A program made the position numbers and the translations under genes. A DNA stretch of 16,681 nt, taken from assembly GCA_025963615.1 (NCBI GenBank), contig JAOQAL010000742.1, positions 1 to 16,681 of the forward strand, given 5' to 3'. The stretch comes from Chitinophagaceae bacterium. GTDB lineage: Bacteria; Bacteroidota; Bacteroidia; Chitinophagales; Chitinophagaceae. Under the pieces are notes generated by a model. The model saw nothing but the letters and a program-made list of their open reading frames with translations. It had not been told where the DNA came from and made no database searches. Each line of letters begins with the position of its first letter. Position 1 is the first letter of the stretch. Below are positions 1 through 7,652 of the stretch, piece by piece.

Positions 1-1
1 T

Positions 2-1114
2 AAGCTGAATGAATGGGAGTACCAGGATTCGGCAGGTTATTCGCTGCCATTTAATCCAACTTATTTACAATTAAACAACATACTGAAATCAACCGCCGAC
101 CTTGATATTACCAAACTCTCCGGTTATTTGCAGGATAATATCGCCTGGGGAGATACTTTGCATTCCTTCACATTACAAGCGGGTATCCGTTATAATTATA
201 ATTCACTCAATAAAGAATTTTTTGTTTCACCCCGCGTCGGCGCCAGCTGGAAACCCAACTGGAAGCGTGATATTATTTTCCGCGTTGCCGTTGGTTCCTA
301 TAATCAACCCCCGTTCTATCGTGAACTGAGACGATATGACGGCACCATCAATACCGCCCTTAAATCACAAAAAAGCTGGCAGGCTGTCGCAGGTTTTGAT
401 TACAACTTTAAAGGTTGGGGAAGACCGATGCGCCTGACTACGGAAGCTTATTATAAATACATGACGGATGTGGATCCTTACGATATTGACAATGTGCGTA
501 TCCGTTATTTTGGTAATAATAATGCCAGGGCCTATGCAGAAGGAATTGAAATGCGCTTATTCGGCGAACTCGTGAAAGATGCTGAAAGCTGGATCAGCCT
601 TGGCTTTATGAAAACTAAAGAAAATATTGATGGCGACTTTTACAAAGTGTATACCATTGATTCATTGAATCAGCCCATTGACAGCTCTACCGTGGAAGGT
701 GGTTGGTTCAGGAGACCTACCGACAGAAGAATTACATTCGGAATGTATTTCCAGGATTACTTATCTACTAATAAAAACTTTAAAGTATACTTAAGCACCT
801 TGTACGGCAGCAACCTGCCTTATAATATTCCGAACAATGTGAAATACAGGAATGCCTTATTCATTGAACCTTATATACGGATTGATATTGGTTTCAGTGC
901 TTTACTCCTGGATGCTGATCGCAGCAAGCGCCGCAGTCACAGTCCTTTCCTGGGATTTGATAATATATGGGCCACGCTGGAAGTGTTTAACCTGATTGAC
1001 CGGGCCAATACCATATCCTACCTGCTGGTCAAGGATTTTGCCAATAACATTTATACTATTCCCAACCGGCTAACTCCGAGATTGATTAATTTGAAAGTGG
1101 TGGCGAGGTGGTAG
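2..1114 (+). CDS. TonB-dependent receptor, C-terminal barrel fragment (5' end outside window)
   Basis: The reading frame is open from the first bases of the window to a TAG stop, giving about 370 residues without a start, so this is the 3' end of a longer gene. The protein shows alternating hydrophobic and polar strands rich in Tyr, Phe, Trp and Asn (for example RVGASWKPNW, YYKYMTDVDPYDIDN, VYLSTLYGSNLPYNIPN), and it ends in VVARW. A terminal aromatic residue is the usual C-terminal signal of outer-membrane barrels assembled by the Bam machinery. The segment NARAYAEGIEMRLFG is typical of the late strands of TonB-dependent receptors. The likely role is energised uptake across the outer membrane, but the ligand cannot be judged because the plug and N-terminal domain are missing. 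No SusD-like partner follows; the next gene converges on it from the other strand. Confidence 0.85.
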   Translation, partial: KLNEWEYQDSAGYSLPFNPTYLQLNNILKSTADLDITKLSGYLQDNIAWGDTLHSFTLQAGIRYNYNSLNKEFFVSPRVGASWKPNWKRDIIFRVAVGSYNQPPFYRELRRYDGTINTALKSQKSWQAVAGFDYNFKGWGRPMRLTTEAYYKYMTDVDPYDIDNVRIRYFGNNNARAYAEGIEMRLFGELVKDAESWISLGFMKTKENIDGDFYKVYTIDSLNQPIDSSTVEGGWFRRPTDRRITFGMYFQDYLSTNKNFKVYLSTLYGSNLPYNIPNNVKYRNALFIEPYIRIDIGFSALLLDADRSKRRSHSPFLGFDNIWATLEVFNLIDRANTISYLLVKDFANNIYTIPNRLTPRLINLKVVARW

Positions 1115-1191
1115 ACTGAATAAAATGTGGATATTATCCTTTATTCTCAAAATCAAATTTATGTTGCTCCTGGTAAACTTAACATAAAAAT

Positions 1192-3654
1192 TTACTGCCA
1201 TTTATTCCTTCTGATATCCCAACTCGTTAACCCTATTTTAAACTGCACAGGATTATTGAATGTATTGGCCGCAGACGTAACAACATAAACGCCCAGTTTA
1301 AATTTAGCCAGCGTATTAAAAGGTATTTTAAAAATCCGCTCTATCCCCGCAAATGCTTCCACATATCTCAGGTTTCTTTCGGGCGCTATTAAGAATCCAG
1401 CCCCTCCCACTTCCCGTAGTTGTAATTTTTTCAGGAAAGGAATTTTATTGATCAGCGCACCGTTGAATTCATGTACATAATGGCACTGGTAAAACCGTTT
1501 GAATGTAGCGAAGGTAGAATCCAGGGCCTGGAACGCTTCATTGGGATTCAATAAAAGCAAAGGATCTCCGCGGCGCTGAAACTGGTAATCCACCAAACGC
1601 AGGTCCTTCTGATTTGGGAAACTACCGGTTTTAATGGTATAGGAAGATATACCCGCCAGTCCCAGTTTAATAGATTGCTCAATACCAAATTCGAGATAGT
1701 CAAAATCTACTTTGCTATTGAATATACCAGGAATGCCTTTGCGCCAGACAGTATAGAATGTTGGCCATGCAGAACCGAGTATAATTTTTTCGCGGGGCTC
1801 CCGTATGTAGTGCTGAAAAGGCGTGTACTGCAATCTTACTTTTCCATAAACAGCATTATAGGGGTCAAAGGCAATGGCATGATTACCGGTAAGAATATCG
1901 CCCAACAAACTGTCCACCTGGTTGTTTGTTTTGTAATCGTTTACGGATCTCCGAAAGGCGATATCAAAATTGGTATAAAGAAATAATCCGTTGAGCAATT
2001 CAAGTCCATGTCCCACTCCTATGGAATTATTCAGGTAAACATTGCTTCGCTTCAGCATATTGATCCACGCGTCGCCGGCATAAATAAATTGAAAATCGCG
2101 GCCACCGGAAAAGCTATAAAAACCGCGGTTAAATGGATTGTACATCCGGTTGAAACTCATATTTCCATTGAAATCGTGATTACGGATACCATAACTTACC
2201 TGGCTGAACAAAGAAATATGTTTCCTTGATTTAAATGTTTTATTGTAGGTAAACATGGGCATGATGCGGGTGCCGCCAAATACGAAAGGCTGGTATAGCG
2301 ATACTAATGAAGGCATGGACCAGCTTCTTTCCTTTTCATGATTGCGAAATGTCTGGCCAAAAATCAGCAGTTTTTTCCAGGTTATTTTATTGATTACTCC
2401 ATCCATTGAATCCAGGTAAACGGTTGTATGCGTAGCATGATACACACTGTCTTTATAGTGTATAAAGCGCATTTCTTTTTCCGTCAAAGGTTCCAGCCTT
2501 GTATTTTGCCAAAAAGCTATGTCTTTTTCATACGCTTCCTGTGCCGTTTTACTGACTTCGCTTCCAAAATATTTTTTATCAAATGGCTTATGCAATTCAA
2601 AGTCTTTATAGGAAACCAATGTCTGGCCTGACTTTTTCGCTTTACCACTTTTGGTGAAATAAACAAACTTCTGTCTTGTTATCATCCAGGCAGTATTATT
2701 TACAAAATCATAATGCTGCTCTACTCCAAAGAAATCGTATTGGGGTAAATGATATTTTGGAAGACTGAATTTGGTATGAAGGATTGCCCATGAGCTGTCG
2801 CAGATTGTTATTTCTCCTTCCACTGTGGCATTGCTCAGCTGACGCGGTTTTACACCAATTGTATAAATTTTCCGGTTTCCTTTATTCTCCATCTTCAGCA
2901 TCTTAAACCGGTAAGCTAATAAACCGCTGTAACTAACGGGTGATAAAAAAGGAGTTTGTGAAACAGCAGGCACTTTAACAAGGTTATTATAAAAATCAAA
3001 ACTCCCGTCTGTAGTGGTCAGAAAAAATAACCCGTCCGCATTTCCTCTTTTGGCAACACCCAGGCGTTCTTCTTTGGTTCGCTGACCGGTTTCGTGATCA
3101 TATTTTAAAGAAATTTCAGCCATGGCCATTTTCAATAAACCGGCAGTAGCCCGGAGAGAATCCGGAATTGGTTTTTTCTTTTTCTGTTTTGGGGGGAGGG
3201 AATCCTCCTGTGTGGCTTTAATATATATATTGCAGGAATAGGGGCCCGCCGCCGATTGTATTTTATCTTTATTCCTGATGACATTGCGGATAACTTCTTC
3301 AGACCGGTCTTTTATTTTTCCTTTGACTATTACTTCAGCAAGGTCTTTTGAGTCATCTGCTTCCAGTATTACATTCTGCAGGTAATCCGATTTGCCAACA
3401 ATAATTGTAATAACCCTTGGCTTGTAACCCATCATGCTCACCACCAGGTCGTATTTCCCTTCCTCCATCATCAGTTGATAACTTCCGTCTTCTTTGGTAA
3501 TAGTGCCCATTTGCAATTCTTTTGCCTGTACACTTACAAAAGCCAGGGGTTCTAGCCGGGTACTGGTTATTCTTCCATAAACCCGGGATGACTGACCCGA
3601 TAAACTATAGGATGATGACATAACTAACGCAGCAAAAAAAAGGTTTCGGTTCAT
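1192..3654 (-). CDS. DUF5686 outer-membrane protein with N-terminal carboxypeptidase-regulatory-like domain
   Basis: The product is 820 residues when started at the ATG at 3654. A frame six codons longer exists but begins with TTG, and the ATG leads straight into a signal peptide (MNRNLFFAALVMSSSYSLSG). Residues of about 24-100 form a carboxypeptidase-regulatory-like beta-sandwich (VYGRI, PLAFVSVQAK, G-IT-EDGSYQL, YDLVVSMMGYKP), followed by the usual LAEVIVKGK linker. The rest, about 700 residues, has the Tyr/Phe/Asn-rich strand pattern of DUF5686. DUF5686 proteins are common in Bacteroidota and are thought to be outer-membrane barrels of unknown function. A Lys-rich stretch (PPKQKKKKPIPDS) lies near residues 156-168. 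The gene stands alone, convergent with the upstream receptor fragment and divergent from phoH. Family assignment is confident, function is not known. Confidence 0.85.
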   Translation of the reverse strand: MNRNLFFAALVMSSSYSLSGQSSRVYGRITSTRLEPLAFVSVQAKELQMGTITKEDGSYQLMMEEGKYDLVVSMMGYKPRVITIIVGKSDYLQNVILEADDSKDLAEVIVKGKIKDRSEEVIRNVIRNKDKIQSAAGPYSCNIYIKATQEDSLPPKQKKKKPIPDSLRATAGLLKMAMAEISLKYDHETGQRTKEERLGVAKRGNADGLFFLTTTDGSFDFYNNLVKVPAVSQTPFLSPVSYSGLLAYRFKMLKMENKGNRKIYTIGVKPRQLSNATVEGEITICDSSWAILHTKFSLPKYHLPQYDFFGVEQHYDFVNNTAWMITRQKFVYFTKSGKAKKSGQTLVSYKDFELHKPFDKKYFGSEVSKTAQEAYEKDIAFWQNTRLEPLTEKEMRFIHYKDSVYHATHTTVYLDSMDGVINKITWKKLLIFGQTFRNHEKERSWSMPSLVSLYQPFVFGGTRIMPMFTYNKTFKSRKHISLFSQVSYGIRNHDFNGNMSFNRMYNPFNRGFYSFSGGRDFQFIYAGDAWINMLKRSNVYLNNSIGVGHGLELLNGLFLYTNFDIAFRRSVNDYKTNNQVDSLLGDILTGNHAIAFDPYNAVYGKVRLQYTPFQHYIREPREKIILGSAWPTFYTVWRKGIPGIFNSKVDFDYLEFGIEQSIKLGLAGISSYTIKTGSFPNQKDLRLVDYQFQRRGDPLLLLNPNEAFQALDSTFATFKRFYQCHYVHEFNGALINKIPFLKKLQLREVGGAGFLIAPERNLRYVEAFAGIERIFKIPFNTLAKFKLGVYVVTSAANTFNNPVQFKIGLTSWDIRRNKWQ

Positions 3655-3968
3655 GTGGCGCCGGGTTGGCAACTGTAAAAATGCGGTAAATAAATTGCTG
3701 TTAATAGTGCAGCATTACTTTTAAACTTGTTTTAACAGTGCGGGAATTCATTCAGCAACCGACCCATTTATTCAGTATGACCGGCAAACAAGTAGAACTG
3801 GTAACATTTTCTTAATTCACCAAATATTACCACAAAAAATTTCTGTTCACATTTGTTAATAAGTAACTTTAGGAAACAAAGAATACAAGTCCTAATTTGA
3901 ACAGGAATGGATGATCCGTCTTCCATGAACAACTTTGACAGCATTGTGAAATTTAAAACCGAAGCGCA
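3655..3968. other. Divergent intergenic region between the DUF5686 gene and phoH
   Basis: These 314 bases must hold the promoters for both flanking genes. The part nearest phoH is A/T-rich. The sequence TAACTTTA at 3864-3871 differs by one base from the Bacteroidota -7 element TAnnTTTG and has only a weak upstream partner (TTCTG, 3841-3845), so I treat it as a candidate only. I see no tRNA, riboswitch-like or terminator structure. The last third contains a short 21-codon frame that runs into the phoH start and is described separately. Confidence 0.5.
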
Positions 3969-3972
3969 TTGA
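3907..3972 (+). CDS. Possible 21-residue leader peptide overlapping the phoH start
   Basis: An ATG at 3907 opens a 21-codon frame (begins MDDPSSMNNF, ends KFKTEAH) whose TGA stop at 3970-3972 overlaps the TTG start of phoH at 3969-3971, giving the four-base arrangement TTGA. This is the geometry of a translationally coupled gene pair, like the ATGA overlaps further down the operon. The bases before the ATG are A/T-rich, which suits Bacteroidota initiation. There is no recognisable domain, and a frame of this length can arise by chance, so the evidence is positional only. Confidence 0.3.
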   Translation: MDDPSSMNNFDSIVKFKTEAH

Positions 3973-4976
3973 CAGAAACGACCATCAACCTGGAAACCGT
4001 AAACCCTATAGAGTTTTTCGGCGTTAATAATGGCAAGCTTGACATACTAAAAAAGAAATTCCCGCTTCTTAAAATTCTTTCCCGGGGAACACAGCTCAAG
4101 TTAAGCGGATCACCTGAACAAGTAGATAATGCAAAGGAAAAAATCGTTCTTATTGTGCAATACCTGGAACGAAACGGACACATGAGTGAGAATTATTTTG
4201 AACAGATCCTTGGTGGAGATGATGCGGAGACTGTTGATCATTTTATAGAAAAAAATCCGAACGAAATTCTTGTCTTTGGTCCCAATGGTAAAACGGTTCG
4301 TGCAAGAACCGCCAACCAGAAACGCATGGTACAAATGACGGACCGGAATGATATTTTATTTGCCATTGGTCCTGCTGGTACCGGTAAAACATATACAGCC
4401 GTTGCCCTGGCCGTGAGGGCATTAAAAAACAAACATGTCAAAAAAATTATACTGACGCGTCCCGCCGTGGAGGCTGGCGAAAGCCTCGGCTTTTTACCCG
4501 GCGATCTGAAAGAAAAGATAGATCCCTACCTGCGTCCATTATATGATGCGCTCGATGACATGATTCCAGCCGACAAACTCGGCTATTATATGAGCACAAG
4601 AACAATAGAAATTGCACCCCTGGCTTATATGCGTGGACGTACCCTGGATAATGCTTTTATCATCCTGGATGAAGCGCAGAATGCAACCAATCTGCAGTTG
4701 AAGATGTTTTTAACGCGTATTGGCGCCAACGCAAAAGCGATTATAACCGGCGACGTAACGCAGGTTGATTTACCAAGAAATCAAAAAAGCGGGCTGGAAA
4801 CAGCATCCCGCATTCTTCAAAATATTGATGGCATCGCCCATATTGAATTGGATGAGGATGATGTTGTGCGCCATCGGCTGGTAAAAGCAATTTTACGGGC
4901 TTATGATAAAGAACGAAAAGAAGATGACCAGCAGCCCCGGGATCAAAAATTTTACAGGGAGAAAGGTCAGCCATAG
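3969..4976 (+). CDS. phoH: PhoH family P-loop ATPase (YbeZ-like)
   Basis: This 335-residue protein is a cytoplasmic NTPase of the PhoH/YbeZ family. These are linked to RNA handling and ribosome maturation, and in many bacteria work with the YbeY endonuclease. Walker A is GPAGTGKT (134-141), Walker B with the DEAQ motif is ILDEAQNAT (232-240), and other family blocks are TRPAVEAGESLGFLPGD (163-179) and TGDVTQVDLPRNQKSGL (260-276). Residues of about 1-70 form a KH/R3H-like N-terminal region. The start has to be the TTG at 3969: the frame is closed by TAA at 3954, there is no ATG before residue 72, and the segment right after the TTG (TETTINLETVNPIEFFG) is what I expect at the N-terminus of Bacteroidota homologues. 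It is the first gene of a seven-gene run, 27 bases before the lipoprotein gene. Confidence 0.93.
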   Translation: MTETTINLETVNPIEFFGVNNGKLDILKKKFPLLKILSRGTQLKLSGSPEQVDNAKEKIVLIVQYLERNGHMSENYFEQILGGDDAETVDHFIEKNPNEILVFGPNGKTVRARTANQKRMVQMTDRNDILFAIGPAGTGKTYTAVALAVRALKNKHVKKIILTRPAVEAGESLGFLPGDLKEKIDPYLRPLYDALDDMIPADKLGYYMSTRTIEIAPLAYMRGRTLDNAFIILDEAQNATNLQLKMFLTRIGANAKAIITGDVTQVDLPRNQKSGLETASRILQNIDGIAHIELDEDDVVRHRLVKAILRAYDKERKEDDQQPRDQKFYREKGQP

Positions 4977-4997
4977 CTGGCAAAGATTTATTAGCTT

Positions 4998-5050
4998 GCA
5001 GGGATGAAAAAATATATAACCATAATTTCTTCATCCCTGCTTTTATTTTT
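4998..5050 (+). terminator. Terminator-like hairpin covering the lipoprotein start codon
   Basis: GCAGGGATGAA (4998-5008) is perfectly complementary to TTCATCCCTGC (5030-5040). After one A·C mismatch the stem gains four more A/T pairs (5010-5013 with 5025-5028), leaving an 11-base loop. The right arm is followed at once by TTTTATTTTT (5041-5050), the layout of an intrinsic terminator 21 bases after the phoH stop. The ATG of the next gene (5004-5006) lies within the left arm and the right arm codes for its signal peptide. It may therefore be a phoH terminator or attenuator, a translational control hairpin, or a coincidence of an A/T-rich signal-peptide sequence. The structure is seen; its function is inferred. 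Confidence 0.55.
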
Positions 5051-5465
5051 AGCTGCCTGTAATAACGATGACAGTCGTGGTGCTGCCACTTCAGAAAACG
5101 ATATTGATGCCGCGCGGAATTTTATACGGGCCGCATTAGATGGAAAGTTTAACGATGCAAAGGGCTTTCTTTTTAACGACTCATCCAACCTGGAGTATTT
5201 CGATGCATATCAGCGTAATTATCAGAAAATAGAACCTGAAGTTAAAAGGGATTACAGGGAATCTACCATCAAAATTCATACGGTAACACCGCTGAATGAT
5301 TCTACCACTGTTGTCATTTATTCCAATTCATTCAAGAATGATCACGATACACTGAAAGTGCTGAAAAAAAATAATCAGTGGTTGGTAGATCTCAAATATC
5401 TTTTTCAGCATGATGCAGATACCATGCTGATACCAAGGCAGTATAAGACAGATACTTTAAAATGA
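5004..5465 (+). CDS. Small lipoprotein, DUF4878-like
   Basis: A 153-residue protein with a lipoprotein signal (MKKYITIISSSLLLFLAAC; lipobox LAAC, lipidated Cys19) followed by Asn/Asp residues (CNNDDS). Residues of about 32-140 show an NTF2-like layout: AARNFIRAALDGKFNDAKGFL helices, then strands STIKIHTVTPLNDSTTVVIY and a closing DTLKVLKKNNQWLVDLKY. This recalls the DUF4878 family of small Bacteroidota lipoproteins, whose function is unknown. I recognise the pattern but would not insist on the family name. Its stop overlaps the crcB start (ATGA, 5462-5465), so the two are probably translationally coupled, which suggests an envelope role alongside the channel. Its own start codon is buried in a strong hairpin (4998-5040). 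Confidence 0.8.
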   Translation: MKKYITIISSSLLLFLAACNNDDSRGAATSENDIDAARNFIRAALDGKFNDAKGFLFNDSSNLEYFDAYQRNYQKIEPEVKRDYRESTIKIHTVTPLNDSTTVVIYSNSFKNDHDTLKVLKKNNQWLVDLKYLFQHDADTMLIPRQYKTDTLK

Positions 5466-5839
5466 TAAAAAATATTCTATTGGTAAGTATCGGCGGCGGA
5501 ATAGGAAGTGCTCTGCGATACTTATGTCAGAAATGGGTCTACCAGTTATATCCTCTTACATTTCCCTGGGGTACGTTCCTGGTAAATATTCTTGGCTGTT
5601 TTCTTATCGGAGTATTTTTTGCCGCTTCTGAAAAAAGCGCTGTGATCAGTGCAGACTGGCGATTATTTCTTACTACCGGTATTTGCGGGGGATTTACTAC
5701 TTTTTCAGCTTTTGCCTTTGAGAATATGAATCTTCTCCGCACAGGGGATGTCTCCTATTCGCTATTGTATGCTGCCAGCAGTGTGATCCTGGGAATAATC
5801 GCTGTGTTCGCCGGAATTGCTTTAATTAAAGTTTTATAA
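5462..5839 (+). CDS. crcB: Fluoride ion channel CrcB/Fluc
   Basis: A 125-residue inner-membrane protein with four predicted membrane helices. Fluc channels work as dual-topology dimers that let fluoride leave the cytoplasm. Family motifs are present: GGGIGSALRY (11-20), PWGTFLVNILGCFLIG (35-50) with the conserved pore Asn (Asn42), and GICGGFTTFSAFAFE (73-87), which carries the Thr-Thr-Phe-Ser block and the two Phe residues (81 and 84) of the fluoride 'Phe box'. Length is normal for a single-domain Fluc. It overlaps the lipoprotein gene by four bases and is followed after one base by a DUF190 gene, a pairing seen in many genomes. I saw no obvious fluoride riboswitch next to it, and in this operon position one would not be expected immediately upstream. 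Confidence 0.95.
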   Translation: MIKNILLVSIGGGIGSALRYLCQKWVYQLYPLTFPWGTFLVNILGCFLIGVFFAASEKSAVISADWRLFLTTGICGGFTTFSAFAFENMNLLRTGDVSYSLLYAASSVILGIIAVFAGIALIKVL

Positions 5840-5840
5840 C

Positions 5841-6188
5841 ATGAACCTGCACGGACAGTCCAAATTATTACGCATCTTTATTGGTGAAAGCGACCGTATC
5901 GGTCACCAGGCATTGTATGAAGCCATTGTGTTATCCGCAAAGGAAAGGAATATGGCAGGAGCCACGGTGATTAAAGGGATCATGTCTTTTGGAGCAAGCA
6001 GTCATATTCATGTAGCCAGACTCATAGAGCTATCTGAAGACCTTCCGGTAATTATTGAAATCGTTGACCAGGCAGAAAAGATTGACCTGTTTCTTCCTGT
6101 CATAAATGACTTATTTGAGCAATGTGGCAAAGGAGGATTAATTACAATAGAAAAAGTTGAAGTTCTTTATTATAAATCCAAAAAATAG
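5841..6188 (+). CDS. DUF190 family PII-like protein
   Basis: A 115-residue soluble protein that matches the DUF190 pattern throughout: LLRIFIGESDRIGHQALYEAIV (9-30), MAGATVIKGIMSFGASSHIH (38-57), DLPVIIEIVDQAEKI (67-81) and a final GLITIEKVEVLYY. DUF190 proteins have a ferredoxin-like fold related to PII signalling proteins, and their genes often sit next to crcB. The biochemical role is not established; a regulator or sensor of the fluoride channel is a common guess. It starts one base after the crcB stop and ends six bases before ppa, so it is almost certainly cotranscribed with both. Confidence 0.93.
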   Translation: MNLHGQSKLLRIFIGESDRIGHQALYEAIVLSAKERNMAGATVIKGIMSFGASSHIHVARLIELSEDLPVIIEIVDQAEKIDLFLPVINDLFEQCGKGGLITIEKVEVLYYKSKK

Positions 6189-6194
6189 TGAGGC

Positions 6195-6746
6195 ATGTTA
6201 ACTGTAAAACATCCGTGGCATGGTGTCAATCCCGGTAAAGGGGCGCCCAGGATAGTAAATGCAATTATTGAGATTCCGCAAGGCTCAAGAGCAAAATATG
6301 AGATTGATAAAGAGACTGGTCTGTTAAAATTAGACCGGGTTATTTACTCATCATTTCATTATCCTGTCAACTATGGTTTTATTCCCCAAACATTGGGACA
6401 GGATGGCGATCCGTTGGACATCCTGGTACTTTGTTCGCAATCCATTCAACCGCTTTGCCTGGTAGAAGCTGCTGTTATCGGTAATATGCAGATGATTGAT
6501 ATGGGCAAACAGGATGATAAGATCATCGCCGTTGCGTCAAACGATCCGTCCGTCAATCACTATAAAAACATTGAAGAACTTCCGCAGCATTTTCTTATTG
6601 AATTAAAAAATTACTTTGAACAATATAAAGTACTCGAAAATAAAAAAGTTGAAATTGATAATTTCCAGGATAAAGCTGAAGCGTTGAAAATCATATTGGA
6701 TGCGGTAAAATTCTATAAAGCTGAATTCAAGGATTTTTTCAAATGA
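6195..6746 (+). CDS. ppa: Inorganic pyrophosphatase, family I (soluble)
   Basis: A 183-residue cytoplasmic enzyme that hydrolyses pyrophosphate to two phosphates and so pulls biosynthetic reactions forward. All residues expected for family I are visible by comparison with the E. coli enzyme: Glu26 (IEIP), Lys34 and Glu36 (KYEIDKE), Arg48, Tyr56 and Tyr60 (YPVNYG), Asp70/72/75 in the signature DGDPLD, Asp102/Asp107/Lys109 (IDMGKQDDK), and Tyr144-Lys145. It therefore looks active. Family I pyrophosphatases are classically inhibited by fluoride, which makes the position next to crcB and DUF190 notable. The stop overlaps the start of the downstream TSUP gene by four bases (ATGA, 6743-6746), implying translational coupling. 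Confidence 0.95.
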   Translation: MLTVKHPWHGVNPGKGAPRIVNAIIEIPQGSRAKYEIDKETGLLKLDRVIYSSFHYPVNYGFIPQTLGQDGDPLDILVLCSQSIQPLCLVEAAVIGNMQMIDMGKQDDKIIAVASNDPSVNHYKNIEELPQHFLIELKNYFEQYKVLENKKVEIDNFQDKAEALKIILDAVKFYKAEFKDFFK

Positions 6747-7168
6747 AAAATAACCCGCAAAAGATGAGTATAGAGACTATCCTGATGCTGATTCTTATTG
6801 GTTTATTCGCCGGTGTGCTGAGTGGCATGGTGGGGATTGGTGGGGGTGTTATCGTGGTACCCGCCTTAGTTTTCTTCCTGGGCTTCAGTCAGCACCAGGC
6901 CCAGGGCACTTCACTTGGATTGTTACTTTTGCCTGTTGGTTTTTTAGCGGTCATGAATTATTACAACAAAGGTTTTATTGACATAAAAGTAGTTGCCATT
7001 ATGAGTATTGCTTTTATACTGGGTGGTTGGCTAGGCAGCAAATTATCTTTATCCTTGCCTGGAGAAACAGTAAAAAAGATATTTGCCATCGTGCTTTTTT
7101 ACACGGGTATAAAAATGATGGGATGGGATAGCCTATTTGTAAAATGGATTAAAAATATCTTCTCCTGA
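6743..7168 (+). CDS. Half-size TSUP (TauE/SafE) family permease
   Basis: A 141-residue membrane protein with about four helices. The TauE/SafE motifs are clear: [20 protein letters not shown] (21-40), [14 protein letters not shown] (51-64), [25 protein letters not shown] (78-102) and [17 protein letters not shown] (111-127). Full-length TSUP proteins have about 250 residues and two such halves; this one holds a single half, so it would have to form a dimer. The family moves small organic or inorganic anions such as sulfite, sulfonates or sulfur compounds, but the substrate here cannot be read from sequence. It overlaps ppa by four bases and lies four bases before the next gene. The clean stop and the normal spacing suggest a natural short form rather than a truncation. 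Confidence 0.88.
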   Translation: MKNNPQKMSIETILMLILIGLFAGVLSGMVGIGGGVIVVPALVFFLGFSQHQAQGTSLGLLLLPVGFLAVMNYYNKGFIDIKVVAIMSIAFILGGWLGSKLSLSLPGETVKKIFAIVLFYTGIKMMGWDSLFVKWIKNIFS

Positions 7169-7172
7169 ATAA

Positions 7173-7652
7173 ATGAAAAATGTTTTACTGATAATTTTTG
7201 CCGGCTGTTTTATCAATCCTGTTTTTTCACAAAACAGGCTGGAAAAGGCTATACACAATTACTACCGGTACGATCCATTCGAAAGAAGTTTCAGCAGTTT
7301 TATCAATAATTTATTAAATGATGGCGCCTTGATAAATAAAACGGTTGTAAAAAGAACAGATTCCACGCTTTTCTTCTTTAAAGGTGAATATAAAGGCCAT
7401 AATCCGTTTGGTTTTAAAGCAATCCGTACCGAGGTCCGGCTTGCAGAAATGGAAATAGAGAGTTCGGATTCCATCCGGCAAAAAGATACAATCATGGCTT
7501 ACCAGTTGCTGGGTTATACCGGTAAAGCCGGCCAGGGTGAGCCGTCGGTAAAAGCCGAGTTTGCAAAATTTGACCGGAAATACGGAGGAGATTTTTCAAA
7601 TAAAACAACCAAGGACCTGATGGAAGGTAACCAGCTTGCAGGTGTTACCTGA
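7173..7652 (+). CDS. Secreted hypothetical protein, probably cut short by an in-frame TGA
   Basis: The 159-residue product starts with a signal peptide (MKNVLLIIFAGCFINPVFSQ) and continues as a soluble, probably periplasmic protein (IHNYYRYDPFERSFSSFINN, LFFFKGEYKGHNPFGFKAIR, KDTIMAYQLLGYTGK). I recognise no named domain, though it resembles uncharacterised Bacteroidota proteins. It ends abruptly in LAGVT at a TGA (7650-7652). The same frame then stays open for 54 codons to a TGA at 7815-7817 and reads as a plausible C-terminal domain (NYFLSNSAISPLTVTW, IFAITVRLIKIENQALLPLL). The intact protein would be about 214 residues if the TGA were a sense codon; TGG (Trp) is one base away. It is the last gene of the phoH-crcB-ppa operon, four bases after the TSUP gene. 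Confidence 0.75.
   Translation: MKNVLLIIFAGCFINPVFSQNRLEKAIHNYYRYDPFERSFSSFINNLLNDGALINKTVVKRTDSTLFFFKGEYKGHNPFGFKAIRTEVRLAEMEIESSDSIRQKDTIMAYQLLGYTGKAGQGEPSVKAEFAKFDRKYGGDFSNKTTKDLMEGNQLAGVT

Noticed and set aside
1158..1188. Inverted repeat TTTATGTT / AACATAAA between the two convergent genes
   Set aside because: Only one G/C pair, a 15-base loop and no U-tract on either strand; too weak to call a terminator.
1675..2631. Three plus-strand open frames of 67 to 103 residues
   Set aside because: All lie antisense inside the DUF5686 gene and have no signal, motif or sensible spacing.
5440..5470. Possible fluoride riboswitch before crcB
   Set aside because: crcB overlaps the lipoprotein gene by four bases, leaving no untranslated space, and I saw no riboswitch-like fold in the leader of phoH either.
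7218..7238. Perfect 8-base hairpin CCTGTTTT / AAAACAGG with a 5-base loop
   Set aside because: It lies inside the signal-peptide coding region of the secreted protein, has no following U-tract and is A/T-rich enough to arise by chance.
7650..7652. TGA read as tryptophan through an alternative genetic code, or as selenocysteine
   Set aside because: TGA is the normal stop of several genes here (for example at 5463, 6744 and 7166), and no hairpin resembling a SECIS element was evident just after it; a point change or base error is simpler.
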